Positions 62,193-64,000 of a DNA stretch of 64,000 nucleotides are shown here, in pieces (within the stretch, counting starts at the first letter, position 1; every line of letters begins with the position of its first letter). The DNA comes from Ignavibacteriales bacterium. Lineage in GTDB: Bacteria; Bacteroidota; Ignavibacteria; Ignavibacteriales; Ignavibacteriaceae. The position numbers were made by a program, and so were the translations under genes. The notes below the pieces were generated by a model. That model did not search any database. It had not been told where the DNA came from and worked only from the letters and a program-made list of their open reading frames with translations. The stretch spans positions 186,001-250,000 of the forward strand of contig JADJMD010000009.1 of assembly GCA_016709765.1 (NCBI GenBank), given 5' to 3'.

Positions 62193-63086
62193 GTGGAATT
62201 CAATTTGATTAGTGATCAGCAAACTAACAGCTTATACAAAGCAGAAGATATCTTAAACAAATTACAAAGTGTTTCCAATCTGCCTCCAATTCCTAAAGTA
62301 CTTCAGGAAATCTCTCAATTATTTAATTCGCCCGATATATCTGCCCGAAAAGTAGAGATGATGGTTGAGAAGGATCCCTCTTTAACGTTAAAAGTGTTAT
62401 CAGTTGCCAATTCCCCGTTGTATGGTTTACGAAGAAATGTAACAAGCATAAAAACGGCAGTTGTATTACTTGGCATGACAGAAATAAAATCAATCGTTAC
62501 TTCTATCAGAATGGCTTCTACTATGAGAATGAAATCGGATAAATATTTTAATCCCGATAAATTCTTAAATCATTCGATGGTTGTTGGAATGCTTGCGCAA
62601 AGAATGTCTAAAGATCTGGGATTTAACTTTGAAGGAGATGGTTTTGTAGCAGGTATGCTGCACGATATGGGAATTCTTATTATCCACGAATATCTTGCTA
62701 ATGAATTTCTTCAAATTGTGGGGTACTCTGTTCAAAATCAAACTACGTTCTTGGAGGCTGAGTACAAAGTCTTGGGATTATCGCACCAGGAAATCGGTGA
62801 GTTTCTCACGGATAAATGGTCACTTCCTTCAGTGCTTTCCGATGCACTACAATTTCATCATATACCTTCTAAATCAAAAGAAAATAATTTTCTTACCGCA
62901 GTTTTACATGTAGCTGACTATGCCACCTGTAAATTTAATATGCCCGGTATTACGTGGGATGAAAATTACATCTTCGATGATTCCATAATTGAATTATTGA
63001 ATTTTTTATCTCCCGAAGGCGTAGATGAATTTGTTGAAGCGTATAAGGTAGATTACCTTGAAGCTGCTAAAGCACAAATGATATAA
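62193..63086 (+). CDS. HDOD domain protein
   Basis: The 297-residue protein is a single HDOD domain, an HD-related domain usually without phosphodiesterase activity, opening NLPPIPKVLQEISQLFNS. It has GFVAGMLHDMGILIIHEYLA (an HD pair), then LGLSHQEIGEFLTDKWSLP and ALQFHHIPS. HDOD proteins relay signals in regulation of motility, stress and cell cycle. The start is read as GTG at 62193, and no clear ribosome-binding site is seen, so the start may be later. No sensor or output domain is attached. Confidence 0.87.
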   Translation: MEFNLISDQQTNSLYKAEDILNKLQSVSNLPPIPKVLQEISQLFNSPDISARKVEMMVEKDPSLTLKVLSVANSPLYGLRRNVTSIKTAVVLLGMTEIKSIVTSIRMASTMRMKSDKYFNPDKFLNHSMVVGMLAQRMSKDLGFNFEGDGFVAGMLHDMGILIIHEYLANEFLQIVGYSVQNQTTFLEAEYKVLGLSHQEIGEFLTDKWSLPSVLSDALQFHHIPSKSKENNFLTAVLHVADYATCKFNMPGITWDENYIFDDSIIELLNFLSPEGVDEFVEAYKVDYLEAAKAQMI

Positions 63087-63202
63087 AAACAGTGATAACT
63101 GATTATCTTAGTTCTTCCTATTCACATTCTGACTAATTCTGGAATGTTTTCATTTATTCATAAAATAGTGTTGTTTCTTCATTCGCAAAATAATCAACAA
63201 CT

Positions 63203-63460
63203 TCAATAATTTTTTATAAATTCGTGATGAAAATTTGATCCAAGTCCTACAATCCAAATATTTCCATTTTGGTCGATATCCATACTTAAAAATCTATTAA
63301 TATTATACTTATTCAAGTTCTTTTGAATCTGTTGAGTGGAATAATGAGCCACTAAACCTGTTTGTAAATTAAGAATTACTATGCCATTTTCGCTTGAAAG
63401 AGCCCATAGATATCCGGATTTATCTGCAACCATACCAACTATATTAAAATAGTTAACCAT
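63203..63460 (-). pseudogene. Remnant of a beta-propeller two-component sensor gene
   Basis: The 85 codons contain two copies of the propeller-repeat pattern: ADKSGYLWALSSENGIVILN, and then DIDQNGNIWIVGLGS. In full sensors seven or more such repeats precede a membrane helix and a kinase or diguanylate cyclase. Here the frame begins and ends abruptly and has no partner domains on either side, so it is read as a gene fragment. Alternatively it could be a small stand-alone propeller protein, which is unlikely. The sequence between 63087 and 63577 contains no other gene. Confidence 0.55.
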
Positions 63461-63577
63461 ATGATTTACTCGAATTAATTTTTCCCCTTCCCGAAATGAA
63501 TTCTGGTTAGGCTAGGTGTTTCCTCTCCCATTTCCCTTTATCTTTGCTAAGGATGACGAAGAGGAATGAGCAAGGAT

Positions 63578-64000
63578 TTAATGCAAAATTGCGGAATGAC
63601 TAAATGGCAATTTTGGTCCTTTAGTAATCTTAAATCCCGCTTGTTCTGCCTTCTTTAAAGTCGATTCAAATTCTTTTTTAGAAACGTGAAATAGTTTTGG
63701 TTCGATCAGAAGAAATCGACCATTTTCAAGAAGAGTATTTTTTAACAGTTTAAATAAATTATCTTTATCCGGCACTTCGTGAACCATATAAAATGCTAAA
63801 ATAAAATTAACTTTTTCCGGAATACTAAAACCATTTACCTCACTTTTAATAAGTTGAATTCTTGATTCTAATTCGGTTCCAGCAATTTTCTTTCTAATTA
63901 AATTCAACATTCCTTGTTGAAGATCAACAGAAAATACTTTTCCATTTTCTCCAATCATTTTAGCAATGTCAATAGAAAAGAAGCCAGGTCCGCAACCAAC
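63578..64000 (-). CDS. Class I SAM-dependent methyltransferase (5-prime end beyond window)
   Basis: The open frame continues past 63958 to the window edge, where the complementary strand reads VGCGPGFFSIDIAKMIGENG. This is motif I of Rossmann-fold methyltransferases and lies upstream of the annotated ATG. Motif II with the acidic residue follows (VFSVDLQQGMLNLI), then the motif IV region VNFILAFYMVHEVPDKDNLF and motif VI FLLIEPKLFHVSKKEFE. The gene is therefore partial, missing its N-terminus. The substrate is unknown; the family includes UbiE-like and arsenite or small-molecule methyltransferases. Confidence 0.85.
   Translation of the reverse strand, partial: VGCGPGFFSIDIAKMIGENGKVFSVDLQQGMLNLIRKKIAGTELESRIQLIKSEVNGFSIPEKVNFILAFYMVHEVPDKDNLFKLLKNTLLENGRFLLIEPKLFHVSKKEFESTLKKAEQAGFKITKGPKLPFSHSAILH

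Noticed and set aside
63461..63577. Gene in the spacer before the methyltransferase
   Set aside because: No open frame with a start and family features was seen; the region is only plain spacer.

Overview
This window is a low-GC bacterial chromosome segment, densely coding and apparently chromosomal throughout. No rRNA, insertion sequence, prophage or CRISPR array is visible. The best guess for the organism is a member of the Ignavibacteria/Melioribacter branch of the Bacteroidota-Chlorobiota group. This rests on a type IX secretion sorting tail containing YPNPFNPST (54880-57483), an acidic DUF2795-type mini-protein, FadL/SGNH outer-membrane genes, paired ExbD genes, a hpf-hprK pair and strongly AT-rich spacers. 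It is an inference from gene content, not a phylogeny.

From 1 to 21.3 kb nearly everything reads on the minus strand, in long runs of housekeeping genes that touch or overlap. They cover fatty-acid/butanoate enzymes (3-hydroxyacyl-CoA dehydrogenase, thiolase), holB, an M23 peptidase, hprK-hpf-xerC, ybeY, a gamma carbonic anhydrase, a DUF3108 protein and a C-terminal processing protease. These are followed by lysS, dacB, rluB, scpB, scpA, trpS, an HNH protein, acpS, gamma-glutamyltransferase, an MCE protein, a CorC-type protein and ssb. A divergent three-gene pilin-like operon (21.7-24.1 kb, plus) follows and ends in a perfect palindromic terminator.

From 24 to 38 kb the minus strand carries envelope and transport genes: a SPOR lipoprotein, an SGNH lipoprotein with FadL, BCCP/biotin carboxylase, mutS2, cvpA, yqeY, ExbD-ExbD-ExbB, an SDR, an endonuclease/phosphatase-family lipoprotein and a Kup potassium transporter. 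polA (plus) opens a mixed region of glycosyltransferases. This includes an unusual single ORF joining a GT9 glycosyltransferase to a homocysteine S-methyltransferase, which overlaps ispE.

The most interesting section is 47.5-54.1 kb (plus). It holds a GT-B-like protein, an SpsF-like cytidylyltransferase, a class III aminotransferase, an SDR, a KdsC-like phosphatase, a NeuB-like synthase without the usual C-terminal SAF domain, and a fatty-acid-hydroxylase-family membrane protein. Together they suggest a CMP-activated, possibly amino-modified 2-keto-3-deoxy sugar acid. The SDR-HAD-NeuB block is bracketed by two copies of a twin-hairpin repeat whose two loops are complementary to each other.

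The rest contains a DUF190/crcB pair, a DUF3160 type IX cargo protein and a four-tRNA operon (Pro-Arg-His-Glu, minus) with its own terminator. A LolCDE-like ABC operon, a DUF1579 secreted protein and an HDOD protein follow. The right end holds a fragment of a beta-propeller sensor gene and a methyltransferase cut by the window edge. Several starts were moved from the longest possible ORF to a codon with a better ribosome-binding site, and this is said in each entry.
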